NCBI RefSeq assembly: GCF_001999985.1
Contig: NZ_CP019645.1
Location: 372,001-436,000 of the forward strand
DNA length: 64,000 nt
Reading direction: 5' to 3'
Source of the DNA: Helicobacter bilis
GTDB taxonomy: Bacteria; Campylobacterota; Campylobacteria; Campylobacterales; Helicobacteraceae
Shown piece by piece: positions 35,194 through 44,901 of this stretch (positions are counted from its first letter, which is position 1; each line of letters begins with the position of its first letter). Below the pieces are notes generated by a model, which ran no database searches, was not told the origin of the DNA, and was given only the letters and a program-made list of their open reading frames with translations. The position numbers and the translations under genes are program-made.

Positions 35194-36882
35194 TTAGAAT
35201 CTAGTTATACCTTTCGCATACGCACGATTTAACGCACTCACTAACGCATACACTGAAGCTTTGATAATATCATTATCAATCCCTGCGCCAAAGTATTTTT
35301 TGCCATTAGATTCAATTTGCACATAGGCTATCGCCTTAGCATTTGAGCCATTTTTCAAAGCGTGTTCGCTGTAATCTAGTATATCAAAGCTTAGATTTAA
35401 ATGCTCTCTCAACGCATTTGCTATGCTATCAAGTCGCCCATTGCCTTTGGAATCTATGCTCTTTTTTTGCGGTTTTATTAGCTCTATACGCACTTCACAT
35501 TCATTTTCGTGCGTATCAAAGCTAAACTCGCCTATCTCTAAATGCTCCGCAACATTCACAAAATCCTTTTCAAAAATCTCACATATCTCACTTGGGCTAA
35601 GCTCCTTATGTGCTTTGTCCGAAATGTCCTTAATATAGTAGGAAAATTCCTCTCTAAAAAGTGGCGGCAGATTCGCCCCATAATGCTCGTGCAAAATGTA
35701 GGCAATACCGCCCTTGCCACTCTGTGAGTTTATGCGTATCACATCGCTTTCATACACTCGCCCCACATCTTGCGGGTCAAGCGGGAGATAAGGCACACTC
35801 CAAGTGCTAAGATTTTTCTCTTTGTGATACGCCATACCCTTAGCAATAGCGTCTTGATGAGAGCCAGAAAAGGCAGCAAAGACAAGCTTTCCGGCATAGG
35901 GTTGCCGCTCATACACTTGCATTTTTGTTACAGATTCATACACATCGCAAATATGCGGGAGATTGCTAAAATCAAGCTTAGAATTTACGCCGTGTGTGGT
36001 GAGATTTAACGCTAGGGTGATAATATCCACATTCCCTGTGCGTTCGCCATTGCCAAAAAGTGTGCCTTCAATCCTATCTGCCCCTGCTAAGATTCCAAGC
36101 TCAGCACTCGCTACCGCACAACCCCTATCATTATGCGGGTGCAAGGATATAAGCACATTTTCCCTATGCAAAAGATTCTTACTCATAAACTCCACTTGTT
36201 GCGCGTAAATATGAGGCAGGCTCATCTCAACGGTGGCAGGGAGATTCAAAATAAACTTTTTATCCTGTGTGGGCTTAAAAATATCAATCACAGCATTGCT
36301 GACTTCAAGTGCGTAGTCAATCTCTGTGCCGCTAAAACTTTCTGGCGAGTATTCAAAAGAGAAATTGCCCTCTGTCTCTTGTGCGATTTGCTTCACGCAT
36401 AACGCCCCATCAATGGCGATTTTTTTCACATCTTCTTTTGACTTTCTAAAGACCTGCTCTCTTTGGGCGTAGGAAGTTGAGTTATAAAAATGCACTATCG
36501 CATTAGGACAGCCTTGTAATGCTTCAAAAGTGCGTTTGATGATATGCTCTCTTGCTTGAGTAAGCACCTGCAAACGCACATCTTTTGGGATTAGATTCTG
36601 CTCTATGAGTGTTCGCAAAAAGCGGTATTCGGTTTCACTTGCCGCGGGGAATCCAACCTCAATATCTTTAAAGCCAATTTGCAGCAGGAGTTTAAAAAAT
36701 GTGATTTTTTCTTCCAAGCTCATAGGGGTGATTAGAGCTTGATTCCCATCGCGTAAATCCACGCTACACCATAAAGGTGCGGACTCTATATACTCTTTTT
36801 TGCTCCATTCTAAATACGATTTAGAATCTTTGTTAGAATTTGGGGGCATAAAGTAGCCGCGTTTGTATTTTGTGTGATTCAT
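35194..36882 (-). CDS. leuA: 2-isopropylmalate synthase (long form)
   Basis: A 562-residue first enzyme of leucine biosynthesis, joining acetyl-CoA to 2-oxoisovalerate. The TIM-barrel begins SVDLRDGNQALITPMSLEEK (metal-binding Asp in RDGNQ), with VEVGFPAAS-type KDIEVGFPAASETEY, and SLHPHNDRGCAVASAELG (metal His pair). The regulatory C-terminal domain carries IESNGKKYFGAGIDNDII, the leucine feedback region. This length matches the fungal/actinobacterial-type LeuA and not the short bacterial form. The start at 36882 has AAGGAG five bases upstream. No leuBCD are adjacent in the window. Confidence 0.93.
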   Translation of the reverse strand: MNHTKYKRGYFMPPNSNKDSKSYLEWSKKEYIESAPLWCSVDLRDGNQALITPMSLEEKITFFKLLLQIGFKDIEVGFPAASETEYRFLRTLIEQNLIPKDVRLQVLTQAREHIIKRTFEALQGCPNAIVHFYNSTSYAQREQVFRKSKEDVKKIAIDGALCVKQIAQETEGNFSFEYSPESFSGTEIDYALEVSNAVIDIFKPTQDKKFILNLPATVEMSLPHIYAQQVEFMSKNLLHRENVLISLHPHNDRGCAVASAELGILAGADRIEGTLFGNGERTGNVDIITLALNLTTHGVNSKLDFSNLPHICDVYESVTKMQVYERQPYAGKLVFAAFSGSHQDAIAKGMAYHKEKNLSTWSVPYLPLDPQDVGRVYESDVIRINSQSGKGGIAYILHEHYGANLPPLFREEFSYYIKDISDKAHKELSPSEICEIFEKDFVNVAEHLEIGEFSFDTHENECEVRIELIKPQKKSIDSKGNGRLDSIANALREHLNLSFDILDYSEHALKNGSNAKAIAYVQIESNGKKYFGAGIDNDIIKASVYALVSALNRAYAKGITRF

Positions 36883-37241
36883 AAAAACTCCTTGTAAAAA
36901 ATGCTGCAAAGGCTAAAAAGCCCTTTGATTGTAGCAATAAAAAATACAAAAATAATAAAAATTTTCTACAAAATCAACAAGAATCATAAAAGAGAGAAGT
37001 TTTGGAATCTTGAAATCACATAATCATAAACCAAATATGTCAAACATCATAGTCTTTACACATGTTATTTAGAAATCCACTTTTTATTGTTACAATGCAA
37101 ACTTAATGTGTTTTTATAGAATCTAAGGTCAATTAGAAAAAGCAAGAGATATATACCATAAAAGATTCTAAAAACAAAAAAAACTAGAACTATATTTAAG
37201 GACCAATAAGCAAAAGGCTAACTTTGCAAAATGGAGAATAA
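36883..37241. other. Divergent intergenic region (leuA/hisS)
   Basis: A 359-base AT-rich gap between divergent genes that must hold both promoters. No gene or strong structural signal is evident; GGAG seven bases before the hisS ATG is its ribosome site. Confidence 0.4.
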
Positions 37242-38570
37242 ATGGGTAATACACTGATACAACCACGCACATTAAGTGGATTTAAAGACAGATTGCCACA
37301 AGAGGCTTATGCAAAAGCGAGTATTGTGGAAAAAGTGAGTGAAGTGTTTTTAAGCTATGGTTTTATGCCTATTGAGACACCGCATTTAGAGTATGCTGAC
37401 ATTTTGGTGAAGCAAGGAAGCGAAGAGATACAAAAGGAATTGTATCGATTTAGAGACCATGGCGATAGAGATGTCGCCTTGCGATTTGATCAAACCGTGC
37501 CATTAGCGCGTTTTATCACGCAGCACAGACATGAATTAATCATGCCTTTTAAACGCTATGTGATAGGCAATGTATTCCGTGGGGAACGCGCACAAAAGGG
37601 GCGATATAGGGAATTTACACAATGTGATTTTGACTTTATTGGGAGTGATTCGCTAAGTTGTGATGCAGAGATTTTGCAGGTTATTTATAGTTCACTTAAT
37701 GCACTTGGTTTGCAGGAATTTACCATTTGGATTAATCATAGAGATATTTTGAATGGAATCTTTGCATATTTTGGCTTGCATGATAATGTTGAATCTGGTT
37801 TGCGTATCATAGATAAACTTGATAAGATTGGACTTGATGAAGTGCAAAAAGAATTGCAAAAAGAGCTAAATATTACAGCAGAAAAAGCACAAGAGATTTG
37901 CAGACTTGTTATGATTAAGCAGACTTCACATTATAGTGATTTCTTTAAAGAGATTGCCTACCTTAAAGATTATAATGAGATATTGCGTAAAGGATTGCAA
38001 GATTTAGAATCTATGTTTAGTATTCTTGATGATTTGGAGCTTGATATATCGAGTTGTCGTATCAACTTTTCTATTGCAAGAGGGCTTGGATACTATACAG
38101 GCATTGTGTATGAAACAACGCTAAATAGACTAAAAAGTATCGGGAGTGTTTGTAGTGGCGGTCGCTATGATAATTTGACACAAAGTTTTAGCAAAGAGCG
38201 ATTAAGTGGCGTTGGTGCGAGTATTGGTCTTGATAGGCTTATTGCGGCATTAATGGAGCTTGAGCTTTTAGAGTTGCGTGGGACTATGGTGAGAGTGCTA
38301 CTGATTGTAACGAATGAGGCGTATTTTGCCTTCGCACATAAGATCGCAGAGGCTTTAAGACATAGCAATGTAAAAGCTGAAGTCTATCCAGATGCAGTAA
38401 AGATTAAGAAGTCTCTCGGCTATGCAAACGCAAAAGGGCATGAATTCAGCATAATTATTGGTGATGAAGAGTTTCAAACAAAAACGCTTTCTGTCAAAAA
38501 TATGACTTCAGGCATACAGATTGAGAAAGTAAGCTTTTTACACGCATTGCAAGTTGTAAGAAATTCTTAA
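37242..38570 (+). CDS. hisS: Histidyl-tRNA synthetase
   Basis: A 442-residue class II aminoacyl-tRNA synthetase. Motif 1 lies near [19 protein letters not shown], motif 2 is in [20 protein letters not shown], the histidine-specific segment [13 protein letters not shown] is clear, and motif 3 is [17 protein letters not shown]-terminal anticodon-binding domain (about 345-442) follows. The length is normal. It stands alone. Confidence 0.95.
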   Translation: MGNTLIQPRTLSGFKDRLPQEAYAKASIVEKVSEVFLSYGFMPIETPHLEYADILVKQGSEEIQKELYRFRDHGDRDVALRFDQTVPLARFITQHRHELIMPFKRYVIGNVFRGERAQKGRYREFTQCDFDFIGSDSLSCDAEILQVIYSSLNALGLQEFTIWINHRDILNGIFAYFGLHDNVESGLRIIDKLDKIGLDEVQKELQKELNITAEKAQEICRLVMIKQTSHYSDFFKEIAYLKDYNEILRKGLQDLESMFSILDDLELDISSCRINFSIARGLGYYTGIVYETTLNRLKSIGSVCSGGRYDNLTQSFSKERLSGVGASIGLDRLIAALMELELLELRGTMVRVLLIVTNEAYFAFAHKIAEALRHSNVKAEVYPDAVKIKKSLGYANAKGHEFSIIIGDEEFQTKTLSVKNMTSGIQIEKVSFLHALQVVRNS

Positions 38571-38912
38571 ATCGCATTGATGATAGAAACCAATTGTCAT
38601 ATTGAATGCGTAAGCACGAAATATCTTTTTAGATTCTATGTTAGATATTTCGCCTAAAGGCCCAATCATGATATTTTGTTATAGAATCTAAGAGATATAC
38701 TAGAAATAATTCCTTTGTAATTCACTACAAATGTGTTACGGAGAGATAATTTTGACATAACTTTTATGTAGTTTTACACTATAGTTTTATGTGAAATAAT
38801 GCTAGAATTGTAAGACTTTATCTATTCTGGTCTTTTATAGATTGATATAGCTATATCAAAAAAGCGTTCTGTAAAGACTTTTAGAATACAAAATCTCATA
38901 GAAAGGAAAAAT
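38571..38912. other. Intergenic region with a full family A palindrome
   Basis: The palindromic repeat at 38592-38677 fills the first part. Further right, TGCTAGAAT (hexamer TAGAAT at 38813-38818) could be an extended -10 for the D-2-hydroxyacid dehydrogenase, leaving an 85-base leader. Confidence 0.45.
38592..38677. repeat. Family A palindromic repeat, full copy
   Basis: The left arm TTGTCATATTGAATG runs to CGAAATATCT; the right arm starts AGATATTTCG and returns through CCCAATCATGATATT. The two arms are imperfectly complementary around a 16-base loop holding AGATTCT. Related copies are found at 11536, 14304, 50761, 52268, 54525 and 55037. Confidence 0.7.
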
Positions 38913-39848
38913 ATGCAGCTTGTTTTACTTGATAAAATGACACTTGGTGATTTTGATGAGACACTTTTCGCACAATTTGGCGAATTTAAATCATATCAAA
39001 CTACAGATTCTACACAGGTTTTAGAACGCACAAAAGATGCAGATATTATCATCACAAATAAAGTTGTGCTAGATTCTAAGATTCTGTCTTCTTTACCCAA
39101 ATTGAAGCTTATTTGTGTAAGTGCAACAGGCACAAATAATATTGATATGGAATACGCTAAGACACACAATATAGCGGTAAAAAATGTAGCGGGTTATTCC
39201 ACACATTCAGTCGCACAGCATACGCTTATGTTGGCATTAAGTCTGCTTGGTCGTTTGCCTTATTATTCACAATATGTGCAACAAGGGCAGTGGTGCAAGA
39301 GTGAGATTTTCTGCCATCTCACTTATGATTTACAAGATCTTTATGGTAAGCAATGGGGTATTATTGGCTATGGTAGCATTGGTAAGCAGGTATGCCATCT
39401 CGCAAAAGCCTTTGGTGCGGAAGTTAGCTATCATTCCACAAGCGGAAATAATACGCAAAATGACATACCGCACAAAAGCCTAGATGAGATTCTAAAAACA
39501 AGTGATATTATATCCATTCACGCTCCGCTAAATAGCACAACACAGAATCTAATCGCAAAAGAGCAACTACAAATGCTAAAAAAGGGAGCAATTCTACTTA
39601 ATCTTGGTCGTGGTGGCATTGTCAATGAAAAGGATCTCGCACAAGCCCTGCAAATACAAGACTTTCTATTTGGCACAGATGTGTTAGAAAAAGAGCCAAT
39701 GATAGTTAATCACCCCTTGCTTGATTCTAAAATCGCACATAAAGTTATCATCACGCCGCATATCGCATGGGCGTATAAGGACACAAAAGATAGATTACTA
39801 CAGATGGTGGCAGAAAATATTAAGCAGTTTTTGAATGCGAATGGGTAG
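38913..39848 (+). CDS. D-2-hydroxyacid dehydrogenase (hydroxypyruvate/glycerate dehydrogenase-like)
   Basis: A 311-residue NAD-dependent oxidoreductase. The Rossmann segment is WGIIGYGSIGKQVCHLAKAFGAEV; the catalytic Arg is in LNLGRGGIVNEKDLAQAL, the Glu in VLEKEPM and the His in ITPHIAWA. Family members reduce hydroxypyruvate, glyoxylate or other 2-oxoacids, and one is needed for serine or vitamin B6 pathways; the substrate here is unresolved. AAGGAAA precedes the ATG at 38913. Confidence 0.9.
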   Translation: MQLVLLDKMTLGDFDETLFAQFGEFKSYQTTDSTQVLERTKDADIIITNKVVLDSKILSSLPKLKLICVSATGTNNIDMEYAKTHNIAVKNVAGYSTHSVAQHTLMLALSLLGRLPYYSQYVQQGQWCKSEIFCHLTYDLQDLYGKQWGIIGYGSIGKQVCHLAKAFGAEVSYHSTSGNNTQNDIPHKSLDEILKTSDIISIHAPLNSTTQNLIAKEQLQMLKKGAILLNLGRGGIVNEKDLAQALQIQDFLFGTDVLEKEPMIVNHPLLDSKIAHKVIITPHIAWAYKDTKDRLLQMVAENIKQFLNANG

Positions 39849-40210
39849 TATTTGTCTGGTTTAACTTTGAATAGAATCTAAATGTAATTATTTTACACGC
39901 TTTGCAACTAGAGATACTAATATGTAGGGTTTTATCTTATATTGAATTAAATATAAAACACATAAGATAATTTTCTAAAAATATTTAATCTTGATGATAT
40001 ATCCATAATATTTTAAAGTTTCAACATATTCAATAACTTAACTTCTAAGCCTTTAACCTTTGGTTTTATTTTTTTATGGAATCTGTTTTATGTTTTTCAA
40101 TTTATGCTTATTTCATGAAAGCTAGAATCTTTGTAATACAAAGCTAAAATGTCTTATATTTCCATAAGATCAAAGAAACTATAAATAAATTCTATAAACT
40201 ATCTCCCCAT
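39849..40210. other. Convergent intergenic region
   Basis: A 362-base AT-rich gap. A weak hairpin AACCTTTGGTT followed by TTATTTTTTT near 40055-40077 may act as a terminator for the plus-strand gene. No gene is seen. Confidence 0.4.
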
Positions 40211-41281
40211 CTATATCTCATCTAACTTGCGGTAATAAACAATACTAACAACCAATAATATTCCAAGTGGCACAAGCATACTGAATTCTGGTATAAAAAC
40301 GGCATTAGCGTTTAATTTACCAAGTGAGAAAAACACACCCCATACCATCAAAGATAGCACGCTAAGGCTCACTCCAAGCATGGCAAGATTCCCATATCGT
40401 GCAAGTGGCGGGGCATAATATGCAATGATAACACAAAGCATACTGATAAAAAATGGCGTAACAGCAAGGGTATAAAGCACACCTCTTGTGCGTGCCGTAT
40501 CTGCTCCTTCTTGCATGAGAATCTGTAATGAATAAAATGCGTCAGTAATGGATATGGCAGGTTTGTTTTTGTAAAATGTATCAAGCACTTTTGGTTTAAA
40601 GCCCTTTAGTGTAGTTGTGGAATCATGCCCTGTGGTTATCATGCCCTTATCGCCTAAGTCATAGCTAGTGGGCAATATTGAAACCTGCGGGTTTAAAAGC
40701 TCCCATTCATCATTATGAAAATAGCCCTCTTTTGCACGAGTTATGCTTACAAGCTTCCTAGAATCTTTGTATTCTGTGTGATAGATTTGTATATTTTCAG
40801 CCTTTTGTAAGAGCGGATATACTTTCTCAAAAAACACATAATCAGTATTGTAACGGATAAATAAATCTTTAGAAACATCGGCATTATTGCTACTACTCAC
40901 GATATTATCTGCCCTTTCTTGCGCATATACAAAATCAGTCGCATTTAAGCCGATATAACCACACACAACAAGATTAATAATAAGAAAAGGGGGATAAAAA
41001 ATCCTCCTGCGTGAGTATCCAAGTGATAGCAAAGCTACATACTGATTGCTTTTAATAAGGCTAATGTAGAATACAATAAGTCCAAGCAAAAGGGCTAGGG
41101 GCAAAACATAATTAAACGCATACATCGCATCAAATGCAAGAAACCATATCGCATTATTAGCAGATTGGGCTAGGGCATCAAAATATTGCAGACTATCCAC
41201 ACAGATAAAGAAAAACTCTAGTCCGCATAAAATCACAAGCGTGGGCTTTAGATACCTTAGAGCAACAAACCAAAAAAACAT
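40211..41281 (-). CDS. LptF/LptG-family LPS export permease
   Basis: A 356-residue YjgP/YjgQ-type permease: three N-terminal membrane segments (about residues 10-110, including NYVLPLALLLGLIVFYISLIKSNQYVALLSLGYSRRR, the ABC-coupling region), a periplasmic beta-jellyroll (about 125-265), and three C-terminal segments. With LptB and its partner it extracts lipopolysaccharide from the inner membrane. Whether it is LptF or LptG cannot be fixed confidently. The gene is alone and no lptB is near. Confidence 0.88.
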   Translation of the reverse strand: MFFWFVALRYLKPTLVILCGLEFFFICVDSLQYFDALAQSANNAIWFLAFDAMYAFNYVLPLALLLGLIVFYISLIKSNQYVALLSLGYSRRRIFYPPFLIINLVVCGYIGLNATDFVYAQERADNIVSSSNNADVSKDLFIRYNTDYVFFEKVYPLLQKAENIQIYHTEYKDSRKLVSITRAKEGYFHNDEWELLNPQVSILPTSYDLGDKGMITTGHDSTTTLKGFKPKVLDTFYKNKPAISITDAFYSLQILMQEGADTARTRGVLYTLAVTPFFISMLCVIIAYYAPPLARYGNLAMLGVSLSVLSLMVWGVFFSLGKLNANAVFIPEFSMLVPLGILLVVSIVYYRKLDEI

Positions 41282-41683
41282 ATATTTCCTTGCTATTTTA
41301 TTGAGATTCTATATAGATTATTTGTAAGCAAATATTGTAGCTTGTAATTTATAGTTTTTGGTATTTTGCCGTATGTTAAATGCTTTTAAGAGTTGTGTTT
41401 AAATAAGATTCTAAAAAGGTCAATATAAATATATTACCATGTGCCTTTGCATGTAAGATATGGTTTTGTTTAGGGTGGATTGTATAAAATTTTATAAATG
41501 GGTATATCTTAAAAAATTGTCGTGATGGATTTTAGATTAAATGTTGTGAAGTCCATTTTATCATTTAGGCAGGTTGGGGTGCGACATAAATCATGTTAAG
41601 TTATTAAAAATACACAAAAATGTATGTTTTATGGTAGAATCTAGCCCTTTATTTTTTAGCAAAAACACAAAAAAAGGTAAATT
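41282..41683. other. Divergent intergenic region (lptF/G-ychF)
   Basis: A 402-base gap without a supported gene. TAGAAT at 41635-41640 is a good -10 candidate for ychF, giving a leader of about 40 bases. Confidence 0.4.
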
Positions 41684-42784
41684 ATGGGACTTTCAATTGG
41701 TATTGTTGGGCTTCCAAATGTTGGTAAATCAACAACTTTTAATGCACTCACAAAGGCACAAAACGCAGAGGCGGCAAACTATCCATTCTGCACGATTGAG
41801 CCAAATAAGGCAGTTGTGCCTGTGCCAGATTCTAGGCTAGATGAGTTAGCAAAGATAGTAAATCCCCAAAAGATTCAGCATTCAGTCGTGGAGTTTGTGG
41901 ATATTGCAGGGCTTGTGCGAGGGGCGAGTAAGGGTGAGGGGCTAGGCAATCAGTTTTTAGCAAACATTAAAGAAGCGGATATGATTTTGCATATTGTGCG
42001 ATGCTTTGAAGATTCTAACATCACACACGTGGAAGGGCGGATTGACCCTATTAGCGATATTGAGATTATTGAGCTAGAGCTGCTTTTTGCCGATATGGCA
42101 AGTCTTAACAAACGCATTGAAAAGCTACAAAAAGAGAGCAAGGCACAAAAGGGGGCAAACGCACAACTCTCTATTGCACAAGAGCTTTTAGCCCATTTAG
42201 AATCTAATAAGCCGGTCAAAACCTTTGCTAAAAAAGAGAGTGAAGAGTTTATAACGCTTAATCGTGAGCTACGATTTCTCACAAATAAAGAAGTGATGTA
42301 TGGGGCAAATGTGAGTGAAGATGGGCTAGAATCTGATAATCTTTATGTAAAAAAAGTGCGTGAATATGCCGAGAAAAATGGGGGTATTGCTATCAAGCTT
42401 TGTGCGAAGATTGAAGAAGAAATGGTAGGAATGGAGGATAGTGAAAGGGCGGAGTTTTTGGCAAGTCTGGGGGCAAGTGAGAGTGGGCTAGAGCAGATTA
42501 TTAGAGAGGGGTTTTCACGGCTTGGGCTTATTAGCTACTTTACTGCGGGGGTAAAAGAAGTTCGGGCTTGGACGATAAGGCGTGGGGATTTAGCACCAAA
42601 GGCGGCTAGTGTGATACATAAGGATTTTGAAAAGGGCTTTATCCGTGCGGAATGTATAAGTTATGAAGATTTTATCAAGTATGGCGGAGAAGCAAAGGCA
42701 AAAGAAGCGGGGGCTATGCGGATTGAAGGCAAGGAATATATCGTGCAAGATGGCGATATTATGCACTTTAGGTTTAATGTGTAG
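41684..42784 (+). CDS. ychF: Redox-regulated ATPase/GTPase YchF
   Basis: A 366-residue OBG-family P-loop protein. The N-terminus has GLPNVGKSTTFNALTK (Walker A), DIAGLVRGASKGEGLGNQFL (switch II), and a coiled-coil insert; the C-terminal TGS domain ends EYIVQDGDIMHFRFNV. YchF prefers ATP and is linked to ribosome and stress functions. The length matches the family exactly. An AAAAAGG site precedes the ATG. The OFF htrL-like gene follows on the same strand after 37 bases. Confidence 0.96.
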   Translation: MGLSIGIVGLPNVGKSTTFNALTKAQNAEAANYPFCTIEPNKAVVPVPDSRLDELAKIVNPQKIQHSVVEFVDIAGLVRGASKGEGLGNQFLANIKEADMILHIVRCFEDSNITHVEGRIDPISDIEIIELELLFADMASLNKRIEKLQKESKAQKGANAQLSIAQELLAHLESNKPVKTFAKKESEEFITLNRELRFLTNKEVMYGANVSEDGLESDNLYVKKVREYAEKNGGIAIKLCAKIEEEMVGMEDSERAEFLASLGASESGLEQIIREGFSRLGLISYFTAGVKEVRAWTIRRGDLAPKAASVIHKDFEKGFIRAECISYEDFIKYGGEAKAKEAGAMRIEGKEYIVQDGDIMHFRFNV

Positions 42785-42821
42785 ATAATAACAGATATTT
42801 TAGAAAGGGTGAGAAATAGAA

Positions 42822-43870
42822 ATGAATAAAATTATTGAAATAACTCATCAAGTTAGTTCCCCCCCCCCCCCACAATCATCACTGCTTTTTACAAGCTTGA
42901 TTTAGCCACACAAAGCACAAAGTCTTATAAAGCAAAACGCACAACACAAATCTACCTTGAATATTTTAGCTTTTTATCAAAACTGCAAAACAACTTCATC
43001 ATTTACACAAATGAAGATATAGATTTAGAAATTTATGCGATGCGTTCTTTATGTGGATTAGAATCTAAAACAATAATCATTCATAAAGACTTAGAATCTT
43101 TTGACACAAATGCCCTAGATTCTATCCGCAAAGTTTTTAAAGATTATAATCAAGCCGCAGATAGATTTGACCCTGAGCACCCACCCCACACAAGTCCGGA
43201 ATATAACTATCTTATGTATTGCAAGTCCTTTTTTGTGTGCGATGCACTACATAATCCACTCACAAAGCCCTATTTAAACGAGCAGATTCTATGGCTTGAT
43301 TTTGGTTATAACTTTAATGGGGCTATGTTTGTAGATTCTAATGAGTTTGATTTTATTCTCATTCCACAAGCCCCACTCATAGATTCTAAACTCAATCTAT
43401 TCTGTTTGGGGCGTAAAGATGATAGGGCATTGCCGCATATTTTGCTAAAAGGAAGTAGCAATTTTCTTATTGGTGGCTGTTTATATGGCTCAAAAGAGGC
43501 GTGGAAAAGCTTTAATGAATGTATGCAAAAGGCACTGCAAGCCTTTGTGTCTTTTAATATTATGGACGATGACCAAAAGCTTTATATTTGGTGTGTGCGA
43601 AATTTCCCCGATATTTTTAACATTCTTTATATTGATGATTGGTTTAACGCACTCTTTTATTTTATGGAAGAATCTAAGCGAAAAAGCATTTCAACTACAA
43701 AAGATTCTATATTGAGAGATAGTCTTTTTACCTTTGAGCAATATCAAAATCAATGTCAAAATATAGAAAATACAGAATCTAGTCAAAAAATAGCAAAAAA
43801 GCGGAATATTGGAAGAAAAATCATAGATAAGATTAAAAATAAAATAAAGAAAATATCAAGCAATAAGTAG
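42822..43870 (+). pseudogene. HtrL/YibB-like glycan protein, phase OFF
   Basis: ATG 42822 (GAAAGGGTGAG upstream) reads MNKIIEITHQVSS into a C13 tract (42859-42871) and stops at 42905. From 42872 another frame runs ITAFYKLDLATQSTKSYKAK without a stop to 43870. The downstream protein (YLEYFSFLSKLQNNFIIYTN, QILWLDFGYNFNG, FLIGGCLYGSKEAWK, LYIDDW) resembles HtrL/YibB (PF09612) proteins encoded in LPS/LOS loci. Eleven or fourteen C's would restore about 349 residues. The tail is lysine-rich (IIDKIKNKIKKISSNK). Confidence 0.78.
42859..42871. repeat. C13 phase-variation tract in the htrL-like gene
   Basis: Thirteen C's thirteen codons after the start; this length is OFF. Confidence 0.9.
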
Positions 43871-43890
43871 TAGTAAAATGATTGAAATCC

Positions 43891-44043
43891 ATGCTTGTAG
43901 TTTCTCTACATTTTAAACAATGGCAAACAGCCCTTGAGAAAATCTTATGGAATCTAAACCCATCAAAACAAGATTTAATAAAACTTTATGCAATACTTAA
44001 CGCCTTGTCCATGAGTTATTTTCGCCATAGAAATGCAAAATAA
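43891..44043 (+). other. Short open frame, possible gene remnant
   Basis: Fifty codons (MLVVSLHFKQWQTALEKILW then NLNPSKQDLIKLYAILNALS) read like real protein but have no ribosome site, and the end overlaps antisense with the putative lipoprotein gene. It may be the tail of a lost gene. It is listed only because its composition is coding-like. Confidence 0.2.
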
Positions 44044-44632
44044 CAATTGTTTTATTCACAATAAAGGCTTCTAGAGAGTTTGTGCTATGAAGCGATTCAT
44101 CTTGCTTTTGCACGATTTCTACAGAATCTAGCATGGCTTTTGGTGATGAGGCATCATTATTTAGTCTCTTTGCATAGGAAAGTGAGCTAAAGGCATATAG
44201 CCCGATTTCATCAACGCCATTTTGCTCGCTAAAGTCTTTCTTTTTTGCTAAGATTGCACGCATAAGGGAATCTTTTAGCTCTCTATCCATATTGCGTGCA
44301 AAGATATTAGAATCTAAAAGCTTATAAAATGCACGATCAATTGAGCTATTATGAAAAATATAAACTTTCACACCGGTTTGACTACGCGATCCGCCAACTC
44401 TGCCTACATTCATATCTGCACTTTTACTCGCAATAGCTTCTTGCATATAGAAATCACAACCATCACAAGCATACTGCAAAGCACCAAGCTCAAAACCACT
44501 CAATCGCTCATCAATAGCTTGTTGCTGAAGATCACTAGCGTTTGCCGTGCTTGGCTCCGCGGTGCAACTAGGAAAAACAATGCAAACAAGAAACGATATA
44601 AAAGATAATAAACAAAACCTATAAACACCCAT
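43997..44632 (-). CDS. Putative lipoprotein of unknown function
   Basis: A 211-residue protein whose first 23 residues form a hydrophobic signal ending in a lipobox-like FPSC. The mature part includes a double-cysteine stretch (ALQYACDGCDFYMQEAIASK) and a C-terminal half rich in helices, ending FYGENNSWTRR. No family is recognised. AAAGGGATTGCAATGG surrounds the start. It is convergent with the htrL-like gene and alone. Confidence 0.65.
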   Translation of the reverse strand: MGVYRFCLLSFISFLVCIVFPSCTAEPSTANASDLQQQAIDERLSGFELGALQYACDGCDFYMQEAIASKSADMNVGRVGGSRSQTGVKVYIFHNSSIDRAFYKLLDSNIFARNMDRELKDSLMRAILAKKKDFSEQNGVDEIGLYAFSSLSYAKRLNNDASSPKAMLDSVEIVQKQDESLHSTNSLEAFIVNKTIVILHFYGENNSWTRR

Positions 44633-44901
44633 TGCAATCCCTTTATTTTCAAGTAATTATAACATGTTTAATAAGCATTTATGATACCTTATTAACTACA
44701 CACAAGATTCTATATCAATCTAAAGTTATATTTTTACATTTAGAATTAAAATGCTGTATGTTTTTTGCTACAATACTAGTTTTTGTTTATTTTCACTTAT
44801 TTATTCTAAGTTAGGTTTATTCTTTTAGTCAAGATTGTTGTAAAAGATTCTATGTTTAGAATCTAAAATTTATAAAATAAAATGAGATATAAGGCGTTTT
44901 A

